From Bacteroidota bacterium (GTDB lineage Bacteria > Bacteroidota > Bacteroidia > Cytophagales > Cyclobacteriaceae), in the NCBI GenBank assembly GCA_023417785.1, contig JAEZEH010000155.1:62001-126000 (forward strand): DNA of 64,000 nucleotides, read 5' to 3'. The translations under genes were made by a program, and so were the position numbers. Each line of letters begins with the position of its first letter. Position 1 is the stretch's first letter. Under the pieces are notes generated by a model. The model ran no database searches. It had not been told where the DNA came from and was given only the letters and a program-made list of their open reading frames with translations. Shown here piece by piece: positions 44,487 to 52,594 of this stretch.

Positions 44487-45809
44487 TCACGTCGTTTGAA
44501 AAGAGCTCTTTGTATGGAATCGGTCCTCGCGTTGCCACCATCCCGGTTGCTCCAGCCACTCCTCCGTAGAAACAACTCCCCGGGTTACATCCCTGACGAA
44601 AGTAGCGTTCAGGGTTTCCATTATTGGCTCATGTCTTATGTCGAATGCTCCGGGTTCGTACTCGGCCTCGCCAATGGACGTAACCAGTTTGTTCCATCCA
44701 AACTCACCCAGCAACGCCCAAAACGTTACGGCCCTGACATCCACGCCCCGTGACAGCGATGCGCGAACATCGTCTAATACATGACATAGCCACCGTACCT
44801 GTTCGTCTTCGCTGCAGCTTAGATAAGCCTCCGTAACAGCGAGTGGGATTCTGAAACGTTCCCAGGCTTCGGCAAGTAATACCTGCAGCCCGAAGGGTTC
44901 ATCATGCCGAACGCGTATTGCTTCAGTATCAACATAAGAATCACGGCCGTTTCCTCCGTGCATATGGTCCGGGTAATACTCTATCTCAGGATCAAGGAAT
45001 CGCTCCGAAGTGAGATAATGGTTAAAACCGGCGATATCCGGAACACAAGCATTCTCTTCAAAAAAAGCAAAATCGCGTTCACCCATGCCCGCCCATTTGA
45101 AATAGTCCCATAGCGGATGATCGTTGTTTACCCTCCCCATGAGTAAGTCGTATGTAAGCCATCGACGCTCGTTCTCAAAGTCCGCCTGATAACGCAACGC
45201 TTCCCCGGCGTATGTTTTGCCCAGGTCATCGGTTTGAACAAGTTTCGCATCGCGGTTCACTTCCCTGATAGCTTTCATGCTAAGCACTATGCCCTTCACT
45301 TGATTGAGCAACATCTTCAGAAAAGCATGATCGGATTTTTTATGCGGATACCAGAACCCGTAGAGACCACTGAATCGCGCCGTTGTCAGCGGTTCATTTA
45401 CTGGCGTGTAATACGTCACCCAGGGAAATGTCTGTGCTACCTGACCAGCATACGCTGCCAGTTTTTGAGGGAACGCTTCATCAAGGAGGTCGGTAAACGC
45501 AGGCCCACTGCCGTGATGAAGCAGTCCCACAATCGGATCGACCCCGAGATCACGTAATGAACTCAACTGCCGCTGTGCCCACGTCCATTTGATCGGGTGA
45601 CGCTGATGAGGCTGATGCACCTCCCAAAGCACGGGATACCGAAGCCGCGAAACCCCAAGTGAAGCGATCCGGGCGATATCATCAGAACGGTTATAATGTC
45701 CCGTAAAAGAACATTGATCATAGAAGTCATCTCCCACCCTGTTAATGGTGCATTCCACACCACCCCATACTTCAAACGCTGAGGGTTGGTCGCGCTTTTC
45801 CATTACCAT
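44487..45809 (-). CDS. Family 1 glycosyl hydrolase-like protein
   Basis: Predicted 440-residue TIM-barrel protein of the GH1 clan. The acid/base is Glu139 in TPVNEPLTT and the candidate nucleophile is Glu327 in AVTEAYLSC. Both are present, although the second motif departs from the usual TENG. The N-terminus (FEVWGGVECTINRVGDDFYD) is typical of a branch often found fused to, or beside, an RmlD-type sugar-nucleotide reductase; no such domain is present here. No signal peptide, so it is cytoplasmic. Its start overlaps the end of glf by 38 bases, implying coupled translation. Substrate unknown; cytoplasmic location next to Glf suggests a role in making or recycling a glycoside rather than in nutrition. 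Confidence 0.8.
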   Translation of the reverse strand: MVMEKRDQPSAFEVWGGVECTINRVGDDFYDQCSFTGHYNRSDDIARIASLGVSRLRYPVLWEVHQPHQRHPIKWTWAQRQLSSLRDLGVDPIVGLLHHGSGPAFTDLLDEAFPQKLAAYAGQVAQTFPWVTYYTPVNEPLTTARFSGLYGFWYPHKKSDHAFLKMLLNQVKGIVLSMKAIREVNRDAKLVQTDDLGKTYAGEALRYQADFENERRWLTYDLLMGRVNNDHPLWDYFKWAGMGERDFAFFEENACVPDIAGFNHYLTSERFLDPEIEYYPDHMHGGNGRDSYVDTEAIRVRHDEPFGLQVLLAEAWERFRIPLAVTEAYLSCSEDEQVRWLCHVLDDVRASLSRGVDVRAVTFWALLGEFGWNKLVTSIGEAEYEPGAFDIRHEPIMETLNATFVRDVTRGVVSTEEWLEQPGWWQREDRFHTKSSFQTT

Positions 45810-46911
45810 TGATTTCCACAGGTCTTGTGATTAATTTCTTGAACAGGGTCAGTGACTGAGCTACGACCTGATCCATATTATAGTATTTGTACGTGGCCAG
45901 CCTTCCTGTAAACCAGGTATTCTTCATCTCCCCAGCAAGGGCCTCATACTTCTTATAGACTTCGGCATTCTCCTGTCGGGGAATTGGATAATATGGGTCG
46001 CCTTCCGCCGTAGGATACTCATATACCACGGTTGTCTTCCTGTGTTGCTGACCCGTCAGATACTTGAATTCCGTAATGCGGGTGTATGCATAATCATTTG
46101 GATAATTTATCGTACCCGTGCTTTGGTATCGTTCCAAGTCGTAGGTTTCAAATTTGAAATCGATGGACCGGTAAGGCAATTTCCCATAACAATAGTTGAA
46201 GTATTCATCAATCGGGCCTGTATAGATCAGATTCTTATAAGGGACTACATCAGCGATCTCACGGTAATCGGTGTTCAGCATTGTTTTGATATTGGGATGC
46301 GTGAGCATATTCTCAAACATCCGCGTGTATCCGTGAAGGGGCATCAGCTGAAAAGTGTCGGTGAAATACCGGTTGTCGCGATTTACCCTCACCGGTACAC
46401 GCGCAGCTACCGATGCGTCGAGTTGTGAAGGATCAAGATCCCATTGTTTTTTTGTGTAGCCCCTGAAAAACTTTTCGTAAAGCTCCCGTCCTACTTTAGA
46501 TATAACGACATCCTCCGACGTCTGAACCTTACTTATTTGTTCAGCCTTTGCCTCGAAGAACTTACCAACGCCTTCAGAGCAAAGATTAAGTCCGTAAAGC
46601 TGATTAATCGTATTAAGATTTATCGGAATAGGCAGTAGTTGCCCGTCGACACTGGCAAGCACGCGGTGTTCATATGGGCGCCATGCAGTGAACTGACCCA
46701 GGTAATCGATGATCGTCCTGGAATTCGTATGAAAGATGTGCGGCCCGTACTTGTGGATCAACACGCCATCTTCGTTGTAAAAATCATAGGCGTTTCCGGC
46801 AATATGATTTCGTTGATCTATTATCAGCACTTTCTTGTTAGCAACGGACGCCAATCGTTCAGCCAGAACGCTTCCTGCAAACCCCGCTCCTACTATCAAA
46901 TAATCAAACAT
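45772..46911 (-). CDS. glf: UDP-galactopyranose mutase
   Basis: Predicted 379-residue flavoenzyme converting UDP-galactopyranose to UDP-galactofuranose in the cytoplasm. The FAD motif YLIVGAGFAGSVLAERLA starts at residue 4; the family segments HKYGPHIFHTNS, FFRGYTKKQWDLDPSQL, PVRVNRDNRYFTDTFQLMP and IYTGPIDEYFNYCYGKLPYR are all present. Length is normal. It overlaps the upstream glycosyltransferase gene by 8 bases and the downstream GH1-like gene by 38 bases, so the three form one translated unit. UDP-Galf is normally used by a galactofuranosyltransferase, for which the adjoining gene is the candidate. Confidence 0.95.
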   Translation of the reverse strand: MFDYLIVGAGFAGSVLAERLASVANKKVLIIDQRNHIAGNAYDFYNEDGVLIHKYGPHIFHTNSRTIIDYLGQFTAWRPYEHRVLASVDGQLLPIPINLNTINQLYGLNLCSEGVGKFFEAKAEQISKVQTSEDVVISKVGRELYEKFFRGYTKKQWDLDPSQLDASVAARVPVRVNRDNRYFTDTFQLMPLHGYTRMFENMLTHPNIKTMLNTDYREIADVVPYKNLIYTGPIDEYFNYCYGKLPYRSIDFKFETYDLERYQSTGTINYPNDYAYTRITEFKYLTGQQHRKTTVVYEYPTAEGDPYYPIPRQENAEVYKKYEALAGEMKNTWFTGRLATYKYYNMDQVVAQSLTLFKKLITRPVEINGNGKARPTLSV

Positions 46912-48070
46912 ATTCCTCTCCTTTAGCGTTATTAACTATTTCTACCGGTCCTTCTTCCATTGTCGTTTCGATGACCTGCAACATTTCGTTGTATGTAATA
47001 TCCCAGGACGAAAGACTTAAGAAGTCATCCACTTTTTCAAGCCACGCCGACCTATCCTTGTTCACAAGTTCCTCCTCTGCAACCTTTACAAACTCTTCAG
47101 GCGTCCCGGCGATTCGAACCAATCCTTTGTTGCCATAAGGGCGTATAACATCTATAATAGGCGTTGAAACCACGGGCTTTCCTGCTGCAAGATATTCCGG
47201 TGTCTTGGTCGGACTGATATATCGTGTTGCTTCGTTATGCGCGAATGGAATAAGCGCGATGTCCCACCCGGCAATATATTCGGGAAGTTCTTTATACGAC
47301 TTGCTCCCCAGGTAGTGAATGTTCGGAAAATTAGGCAGCGAAAGCGGATCAATTTTCACAACCGGCCCGATCATCACGAACTGCCACTCCGGGCGCATAC
47401 TCGCCACTTTTTCGAGCAGGTCTATGTCAAGTCTTTCGTCAATCACGCCAAAGAACCCTAAACGCGGATGAGGTATTTGCTCTTGTTCCGGTACATCCTT
47501 TTCTATCGATCTGGTGCGACCGAAATGATGACGATCTATGCTACTTGGAAAAAGATAGGTCCTCTTGTGGTACCGTTTCTTGGATTCAAAAAGGCTCTGC
47601 CCGCCGGCAAACACCACGTCGGCCCGGGTCATTAGTTCCTGCTCCAGCGTTTTCAGTTCGGGCGATGCAGCTTTAAACGCAGACAATTCATCCATGCAAT
47701 CGTAGATCACAAAACGGGGTTCAAATTCGCGCGAGAACTTAAGCGCCATGGGCGTATAATACCAAAACATGTAATCGGTTACACTTTCTTCGGAAAACAT
47801 TTTCTCGATCAACTCCTGCAACCGGAAATGAATATCAGGCCGGGTATGATCACCTAATAAATGAGGTACAACGACTGTCACGTTTTCGTCAGAGACATAG
47901 AACTCTAACTTATCAGTTGCCGCGTTCAACATGGGCTCCTCGATAAAAAAAACACGAAAAGATTTCGCGAACCTTGATATCAGATGCTGGGGGCGCTGAT
48001 AAACAAAGTTCCAACGCAGGTGAGAGAAGCATATCAGGTCTTTCACCTTTTTATATGGATTGCCATTCAT
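46904..48070 (-). CDS. Glycosyltransferase (GT-B fold, family 4/1-like)
   Basis: 388 residues. The N-terminal part (DLICFSHLRWNFVYQRPQHL) and the C-terminal donor-binding part (WDIALIPFAHNEATRYISPT, KTPEYLAAGKPVVSTPIIDV) match GT-B enzymes of the GT4 type. The segment ARSxxKTPEYLAAGKP-like region carries the expected Glu of the EX7E pair only loosely. No membrane segment. It is the first gene of an overlapping trio with glf and the GH1-like gene; it may use UDP-galactofuranose, but acceptor and product are unknown. The 211 bases before it contain the terminator of the YtxH pair and presumably its promoter. Confidence 0.85.
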   Translation of the reverse strand: MNGNPYKKVKDLICFSHLRWNFVYQRPQHLISRFAKSFRVFFIEEPMLNAATDKLEFYVSDENVTVVVPHLLGDHTRPDIHFRLQELIEKMFSEESVTDYMFWYYTPMALKFSREFEPRFVIYDCMDELSAFKAASPELKTLEQELMTRADVVFAGGQSLFESKKRYHKRTYLFPSSIDRHHFGRTRSIEKDVPEQEQIPHPRLGFFGVIDERLDIDLLEKVASMRPEWQFVMIGPVVKIDPLSLPNFPNIHYLGSKSYKELPEYIAGWDIALIPFAHNEATRYISPTKTPEYLAAGKPVVSTPIIDVIRPYGNKGLVRIAGTPEEFVKVAEEELVNKDRSAWLEKVDDFLSLSSWDITYNEMLQVIETTMEEGPVEIVNNAKGEEYV

Positions 48071-48210
48071 TAAAGTAGGGTTTTGTTGCTATTAATGCAT
48101 TCTTATGCCAAAGGTTTTTCAAGTCGCGGTAATTCTTATCAGATTGAATGTGGAAATCACGTAGAACATTATACTCAGAGCGTATATATCAACCGTTGAC
48201 ACTCCAACAA

Positions 48211-48235
48211 CAAAAAAAGGGCTTTACGGAGCCCT
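48211..48235 (-). terminator. Intrinsic terminator of the YtxH pair
   Basis: AGGGCT (48218-48223) pairs with AGCCCT (48230-48235), 6-base loop, followed on the minus strand by a run of seven T. It lies about 50 bases past the stop of the small hydrophilic protein. Confidence 0.82.
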
Positions 48236-48281
48236 CTTCTTGTTCGTGAACATGTTCACGAATTGACAATAATAAGTAATG

Positions 48282-48509
48282 TCACTTCGCCTTGCGTCTC
48301 GTCGAACTTTCTTTCCTTTCCGGATCCCTTTTTTCGGGATTCGAGGTATCGGCGTTTTCCGTTTCGGAGCTAACAGGAGATTCTGCCTGCCGCACAGAAG
48401 CCGGTTCATCAAAACCTCCCTCCTCATGGGTACTTTGATTCACTGCCACTTCCTGTTCATCGGAATTCGTGATTCTCTTATCCGGGTCCGGGTCAGTCCG
48501 AGTCGTCAT
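48282..48509 (-). CDS. Small hydrophilic, probably disordered protein
   Basis: Predicted 75 residues that I do not recognise. The sequence is rich in Glu, Asp, Arg, Ser and Thr with almost no hydrophobic residues (MTTRTDPDPDKRITNSDEQE start, KRDPERKESSTRRKAK end), so it is likely unstructured. It begins one base after the ytxH stop and is followed by a terminator, so the pair is probably one operon. Low-complexity, hydrophilic small proteins beside stress genes are common, but no function can be claimed. Confidence 0.55.
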   Translation of the reverse strand: MTTRTDPDPDKRITNSDEQEVAVNQSTHEEGGFDEPASVRQAESPVSSETENADTSNPEKRDPERKESSTRRKAK

Positions 48510-48510
48510 A

Positions 48511-48789
48511 TTATCCTCTTCTTCTGGCTAGATCATCTTTCATGGTATCAAACCCTTCCTCGGCATCGGCCTCCAGTGAGCTCAGGTCTTCAGAAGCACG
48601 GCTTCTTACCTCATCGATATATTCTTTTCCCTTCCCTACCAGATTCGATAGTTCATCTACCCAATCATCGGCGGTTTGTTTGAGATTTCTGCGCATGTCT
48701 GAACCTTTTTCTGGCGCGATCAGCATACCAATTACCAGACCAGCGGCCGCTGCGCCTAGTATTCCTACAAGTACTTTTGTTGTTTGCAT
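48511..48789 (-). CDS. YtxH domain-containing protein
   Basis: Predicted 92 residues: an N-terminal TM helix (about 5-24, VLVGILGAAAAGLVIGMLIA) immediately followed by the diagnostic APEKGSDMRRNLK motif, then an amphipathic helix (residues 35-90). YtxH belongs to the general stress regulon in Bacillus; the biochemical role is unknown. The downstream hydrophilic gene starts one base after this stop. Upstream, at 48880-48945, are a dyad and a direct repeat that could be control sites. Confidence 0.9.
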   Translation of the reverse strand: MQTTKVLVGILGAAAAGLVIGMLIAPEKGSDMRRNLKQTADDWVDELSNLVGKGKEYIDEVRSRASEDLSSLEADAEEGFDTMKDDLARRRG

Positions 48790-48879
48790 AGCCTTATCAA
48801 CTGTTTACGTTTTTTAATTATTACAATAAAGATGTTAAAAATATGATACCTAAACCCAGCGGGTGAAACCTCCAATTGT

Positions 48880-48945
48880 TGTAGACGCTTATCTACATCG
48901 GGTCGCTGTAAATGCGCATTGTAATGTGGTGGCTGCCCATTGTAA
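48880..48945 (-). promoter_or_regulatory. Dyad and 21-bp-spaced direct repeat upstream of the ytxH-type gene
   Basis: TGTAGA-N6-TCTACA (48880-48897) is a perfect dyad. Further up, CATTGTAA occurs at 48917-48924 and 48938-48945 (TTACAATG on the minus strand), exactly 21 bases apart, i.e. two helical turns; the match extends to TTACAATG-N-GC. This spacing is typical of tandem response-regulator sites. They lie 90-155 bases before the ytxH start and between it and the lmo0937-type gene. Confidence 0.45.
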
Positions 48946-48961
48946 GTTTAGACACTCATGG

Positions 48962-49108
48962 TCAGGCTCGCCGGATAATTCCCAACAAGAGGGCAATCAC
49001 GGCGATAACCAGGAGAATGTGAATAAGACCTGAGACGCTATAGTAAAAGACGCCCAGAAGCCAGCCAATGATCAGGATGACAGCGATAATATACAAGATA
49101 CTTCTCAT
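48962..49108 (-). CDS. lmo0937 family small membrane protein
   Basis: A 48-residue protein, MRSILYIIAVILIIGWLLGV through LLLGIIRRA, with two closely spaced hydrophobic helices and a basic end. The start MRSILYIIAVIL and the GWLLGVFYYSVSGLIHILLV core match the lmo0937 (DUF5670) family, which is widespread in Bacteroidota near stress genes. Start and stop were found by translating the minus strand directly. It lies 60 bases after the MlaD gene stop on the same strand. Function unknown. Confidence 0.88.
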   Translation of the reverse strand: MRSILYIIAVILIIGWLLGVFYYSVSGLIHILLVIAVIALLLGIIRRA

Positions 49109-49168
49109 GATGTTAGTGTGTTTGTTTCACGAAGCCGTTAAAATCTACTGCCACTAGGTAGGGCTTGT

Positions 49169-50146
49169 CTATTTATTTCCGCGGGCTTCCGCACGCTCCT
49201 TTTTCCGGAAGAAGCCACGAAGCAGGAAGTTGTGCTGCATCGCTTCCATGTTGTCATCAAACTTAGCAGAAGCAGACTCCGCATTCTCGAGTGTCTCCTT
49301 AAGGCGTTCCGCAAACAATGTGTCGGCAAGCAATACACCAATCGCATTGTTGCCCTGATTCATCTTATCTATGAGCGATTCGATACCCTGCGACATTTCC
49401 GCAGAATTTTTGCTTACTTCCCTTACGTTTGCGAGCGTTTGATCAAAAACATAGTTTAGGGTCGTATCAGTGGCAAGTTTATGAATAAGCCCTTCACCAC
49501 TATTAAGCTTCGTCAGCATGGCATGAAGCTCCTGCGACGCCAGCGATGTCTGTGTCGTCGTTTCACGAATACGTTCTGCCGCCATTCGAAGATCCTGAGC
49601 AAATTTGCCATCGTGCAGTAATTCACCGACTATTCCCTGACCCCGCGCAATCTTCTCCGACAAGTCTTTCAGGTTATCGGTAAGGCTTCTGGTGTTATCT
49701 CCAACGTCGCGGGCGATATTGATCAACTCTTGTGTATCCGTGGGCGACAATGCCCCAATGGTATCAGTATCCTGGATCACCTGTTCGGAAACACCAGGTC
49801 TGATAACAACGATCTTGCTTCCTACAAGCCCATCCGAACCGATGGAGGCCGTCGCATCCCTTTTAATGAAACGGTTCTGATTCTCTTTCAGGTTTAACGT
49901 CACAACTACACGTCCTTCTGTAACGATGCGGACTTGTCTGACGGTACCAATTTTCACCCCGGACAACCAGACATTGTCTCCTTCTTTTAGCCCTTCAACG
50001 TTTTTGAAGATTGCGTGCGTTGTAAAAGTGCTGCTAAACAGGTTGTTTTCGCTTCCTACCAGAAACACGGCTGCAAAGAACAAAACCAGTCCCGCCAGCA
50101 CGAAAATTCCCAGTTTAATATGTTGTTGAACTTCTTTAGATTTCAT
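49169..50146 (-). CDS. mlaD: MlaD/MCE-domain lipid-transport protein
   Basis: Predicted 325 residues: a TM anchor (about 12-31), one MCE domain (about 38-115: FKNVEGLKEGDNVWLSGVKI, GLVGSKIVVIRPG), and a long C-terminal helical/coiled-coil part (about 140-300) ending in a basic tail. MlaD-type proteins bind lipid in the periplasm and hand it to or from an ABC transporter that maintains outer-membrane asymmetry. It is the third gene after mlaE and mlaF, with a 17-base gap. The usual mlaB and mlaC are absent, as is normal for this phylum. The symbol reflects family assignment, not proven orthology. Confidence 0.9.
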   Translation of the reverse strand: MKSKEVQQHIKLGIFVLAGLVLFFAAVFLVGSENNLFSSTFTTHAIFKNVEGLKEGDNVWLSGVKIGTVRQVRIVTEGRVVVTLNLKENQNRFIKRDATASIGSDGLVGSKIVVIRPGVSEQVIQDTDTIGALSPTDTQELINIARDVGDNTRSLTDNLKDLSEKIARGQGIVGELLHDGKFAQDLRMAAERIRETTTQTSLASQELHAMLTKLNSGEGLIHKLATDTTLNYVFDQTLANVREVSKNSAEMSQGIESLIDKMNQGNNAIGVLLADTLFAERLKETLENAESASAKFDDNMEAMQHNFLLRGFFRKKERAEARGNK

Positions 50147-50163
50147 ACCGTTTCGCTATTCGA

Positions 50164-50952
50164 TTAACAAAAGTTGTAGCTGAAAAACGCTTCCAGCTCC
50201 GGGTTTTTGGTGTGTCGCAACTCGTCGAATGTTCCCTCCAGCGCACTCACACCATCTATCAGCACTACAATTCTGTCGCCAGTCTCCCGGGCGGATGCGA
50301 TGTCGTGGGTTATGATAATGGAAGATGTATTGTATTTGTCCCGAACCGCCACAATCAAATCATTGATTTCCCGGGAAGTTATCGGATCAAGGCCCGACGT
50401 GGGTTCGTCGTATAACATTATCTTCGGCTGAAGGATAAGCGTGCGCGCTATGCCGATTCGTTTCTTCATACCCCCCGAAAGTTCCGCCGGAAATTGATCC
50501 ACGGCTTGTGCCAGACCCACGTCATCCAGCGCATTCATGATCCGTTCGTCAAGTTCACGCTGATCCTGAATGCCCAGGTTTCGTTTCAGGGGAAACTCAA
50601 GATTTTCTCTCACTGTCATCGAATCATAGAGGGCGCTTCCCTGAAACGAGAATCCTACCTGCTTACGAAGTTCATTCAATTCTTTCACACCTAAACGGGC
50701 CACATCGTAGCCAAGTACATTGATTTCACCGGCATCGGCACGAATTAATCCGACCATACATTTTATCGTTACCGATTTGCCCGTACCTGAACGTCCGAGT
50801 ACCACCAGATTCTCACCCTCATACAAGTCGAGACTAACGTCTTTCAGCACCTGTTTATCATTGAACGACTTCTGAAGATTACGAATCTTCACTACCCGTT
50901 TGTCTTCCGAGTGTAGAATTTGTGGGTCCTTATGTTCCTCGCGATGCAGCAT
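50164..50952 (-). CDS. mlaF: ABC transporter ATP-binding protein, Mla type
   Basis: Predicted 262 residues with all ABC ATPase motifs: Walker A LGRSGTGKSVTIKC, signature LSGGMKKRIGIAR, Walker B IMLYDEPTSGLDP, and the switch His in IIITHDIASA. The closest family is the MlaF/Mkl type that partners MlaE. Its start overlaps the mlaE stop by one base (TAATG), so the two are translationally coupled. It would power phospholipid transfer through the envelope. Confidence 0.93.
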   Translation of the reverse strand: MLHREEHKDPQILHSEDKRVVKIRNLQKSFNDKQVLKDVSLDLYEGENLVVLGRSGTGKSVTIKCMVGLIRADAGEINVLGYDVARLGVKELNELRKQVGFSFQGSALYDSMTVRENLEFPLKRNLGIQDQRELDERIMNALDDVGLAQAVDQFPAELSGGMKKRIGIARTLILQPKIMLYDEPTSGLDPITSREINDLIVAVRDKYNTSSIIITHDIASARETGDRIVVLIDGVSALEGTFDELRHTKNPELEAFFSYNFC

Positions 50953-51695
50953 TAGCGGAAGAGGTTGAGAAACTGGATCGAAACCAGATCAATTACAAAA
51001 ATAAATATCATCGACACGACTACTGATGTATTTGCTGCCTTGCCCACCCCGGATGTTCCGCCGGATGTATGATATCCTGCGTAACAGCTGATAATGCCAA
51101 TGGCAAAACCAAAGAAGGCCGACTTGACCAATGAAGAGAAAATATCGAGATAGGTAATCGAAACAGACACTTCATTAAAAAAGAGTAGAAAGCTCGAATT
51201 ATTCGTCATGTTTACCATCATATAGGATCCCAGCAAAGCGATTACGTCGGCGTAAACCACGAGTACGGGAAGCATTAATGTGGTAGCGAGTACTCTTGTT
51301 ACCACGAGGTAACCGAATGGACGGGTACCTGATACTTCCATCGCGTCGATCTGCTCTGATACCCTCATGCTTCCAAGCTCAGCACCGATGTTTGAGCCAA
51401 GCTTGCCCGCGCAAATTAGTCCGGTAATCAGCGGACCGAGGGAACGAACCACGGCCTGTGAAACAAGTGAAGGCAACCAGGATTCAGCGCCAAAAGAAGC
51501 AAGTGAAGGTCGCGATTGCTTCGTGAACACAACCCCCGCTATAAAACCGGTGAAGCCTATTAAGAATAATGACCGATAGCCAATCACAAAACACTGATTG
51601 AGCGTCTCCCGAAGTTCAAATGACGTGAATAAGTGGCGGATAGTCTTACCAATGAATTTTGCAATTCTGGCAAGTTCAATCAAGAATCTTTCCAT
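50952..51695 (-). CDS. mlaE: MlaE family ABC transporter permease
   Basis: Predicted 247-residue inner-membrane permease. The family regions GFTGFIAGVVFTKQSRPSLA, LICAGKLGSNIGAELGSMRV and SEQIDAMEVSGTRPFGYLV are clear, with about five to six TM helices and the C-terminal GFAIGIISCYAGYHTSGGTS loop. It forms the membrane part of the phospholipid transporter with MlaF and MlaD encoded next. The first gene of the trio; the upstream receiver gene ends 55 bases away on the same strand. Confidence 0.93.
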   Translation of the reverse strand: MERFLIELARIAKFIGKTIRHLFTSFELRETLNQCFVIGYRSLFLIGFTGFIAGVVFTKQSRPSLASFGAESWLPSLVSQAVVRSLGPLITGLICAGKLGSNIGAELGSMRVSEQIDAMEVSGTRPFGYLVVTRVLATTLMLPVLVVYADVIALLGSYMMVNMTNNSSFLLFFNEVSVSITYLDIFSSLVKSAFFGFAIGIISCYAGYHTSGGTSGVGKAANTSVVVSMIFIFVIDLVSIQFLNLFR

Positions 51696-51750
51696 CTAAC
51701 CCTTTAATAAAATCTAAGGGTTTAAAAAGATAATGCCAGTTTCCGTCCGC

Positions 51751-52095
51751 TTAAGCAAGAAGCGACCGGATTCGCGAGAGGGTTACAGGTTTGCGCAGCA
51801 CATTTACATTTGGGCGCTGGTATTTCTCCGGATCGAAATCATACGCGCTAACCAAATTTATCCGGCAATTCGGAATCTTCGCCTGAATAACGTCAAGATG
51901 TTCCCACCCCAAACCGTCGGGAAGGTTATTATCAAGAAAGATAATGTCCGGTCTTTCGGCGTCAACCAATTCCAAACCCCGCCGGAGTGTTAGCGCGGTG
52001 AATACTGTGTACTTGAGCTGCGTAAGGAACGTCTTCCAAAGTATACAGGAGTCTGGTTCGTCATCGATGATAAGGACTTTGTCCGGAGTTTCCAT
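51751..52095 (-). CDS. Single-domain response regulator receiver
   Basis: 114 residues from ATG at 52095 (METPDKVLIIDDEPDSCILW); the frame is open 25 codons further but those lack similarity. It is a lone receiver domain: acidic pair Asp11-Asp12, phospho-acceptor Asp55 (IIFLDNNLPDG), and the conserved Lys102 (VLRKPVT). With no output domain it would act by binding another protein, as a phosphorelay shuttle or kinase regulator. It is on the same strand as mlaE (55-base gap) and divergent from the holin-fold gene. The kinases at 54.7-57.8 kb are possible partners, which is inference. Confidence 0.85.
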   Translation of the reverse strand: METPDKVLIIDDEPDSCILWKTFLTQLKYTVFTALTLRRGLELVDAERPDIIFLDNNLPDGLGWEHLDVIQAKIPNCRINLVSAYDFDPEKYQRPNVNVLRKPVTLSRIRSLLA

Positions 52096-52252
52096 ACCTG
52101 TAATAAGGGAAATAACATCTGAAAAGTTACCACATTGGCAGGAAAAGTTTTCGTGTAGAAACAAATTCACAGGATTTCGTCACGCAAACCTGGACACGGC
52201 ACAACTTTTTTGTTAACCAAGGTATGAATGATCTCTAAACTGAAAATACCAT

Positions 52253-52594
52253 ATGAAAGAACTTAAACATAAAGCGGAGAACCTTACGGATCACGTTACG
52301 GAGTATATTGAAACGTATTTTACGCTGAACGTACTGAAAGCCACTGACAAAGCAGCCGGCGCCGCATCTGCGAGCATAACCGGCATTCTTATCGGCGTGT
52401 TTGCCTTTTTCTTTCTCCTTCTGGTGAGTATAGGTGTTGGCCATTGGCTCGGCCGGCTTATGGATAATATGCTCGCGGGATTCGCCATTATAGCCGGCTT
52501 CTATGCGTTGTTGGCAGTGTTGCTAATCGCGCTGCGCAAAAGCGTTATTCTACCTTTCTTAAAAAACATGATAATCAAGAGTGCATATGAATAG
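52253..52594 (+). CDS. Holin-fold (DUF1469-type) membrane protein
   Basis: Predicted 113 residues. An amphipathic N-terminus (MKELKHKAENLTDHVTEYIE) is followed by two TM helices (about 44-70 and 76-97) and a short cytoplasmic end. This matches the phage-holin/DUF1469 superfamily of YqjE-like proteins, found in ordinary stress operons of many bacteria, so it does not imply a prophage. Its stop overlaps the next start by 8 bases, so the pair is an operon. Confidence 0.8.
   Translation: MKELKHKAENLTDHVTEYIETYFTLNVLKATDKAAGAASASITGILIGVFAFFFLLLVSIGVGHWLGRLMDNMLAGFAIIAGFYALLAVLLIALRKSVILPFLKNMIIKSAYE

Noticed and set aside
45772..45809. Frameshift between glf and the GH1-like gene because of their 38-base overlap
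   Set aside because: Both proteins are complete at their ends and the overlap is in different frames, as in coupled genes.
48224..48427. A 67-codon minus-strand frame overlapping the small hydrophilic gene
   Set aside because: It runs through the terminator in another frame; the 48282-48509 frame fits the one-base junction with the ytxH-type gene.
48917..48945. CRISPR-like repeat
   Set aside because: Only two copies of an 8-base unit with 13 bases between; this fits a regulator site, not an array.
52253..52594. Prophage remnant suggested by the holin-type protein
   Set aside because: The DUF1469 holin-fold family is common in chromosomal stress operons, and no other phage gene is present.
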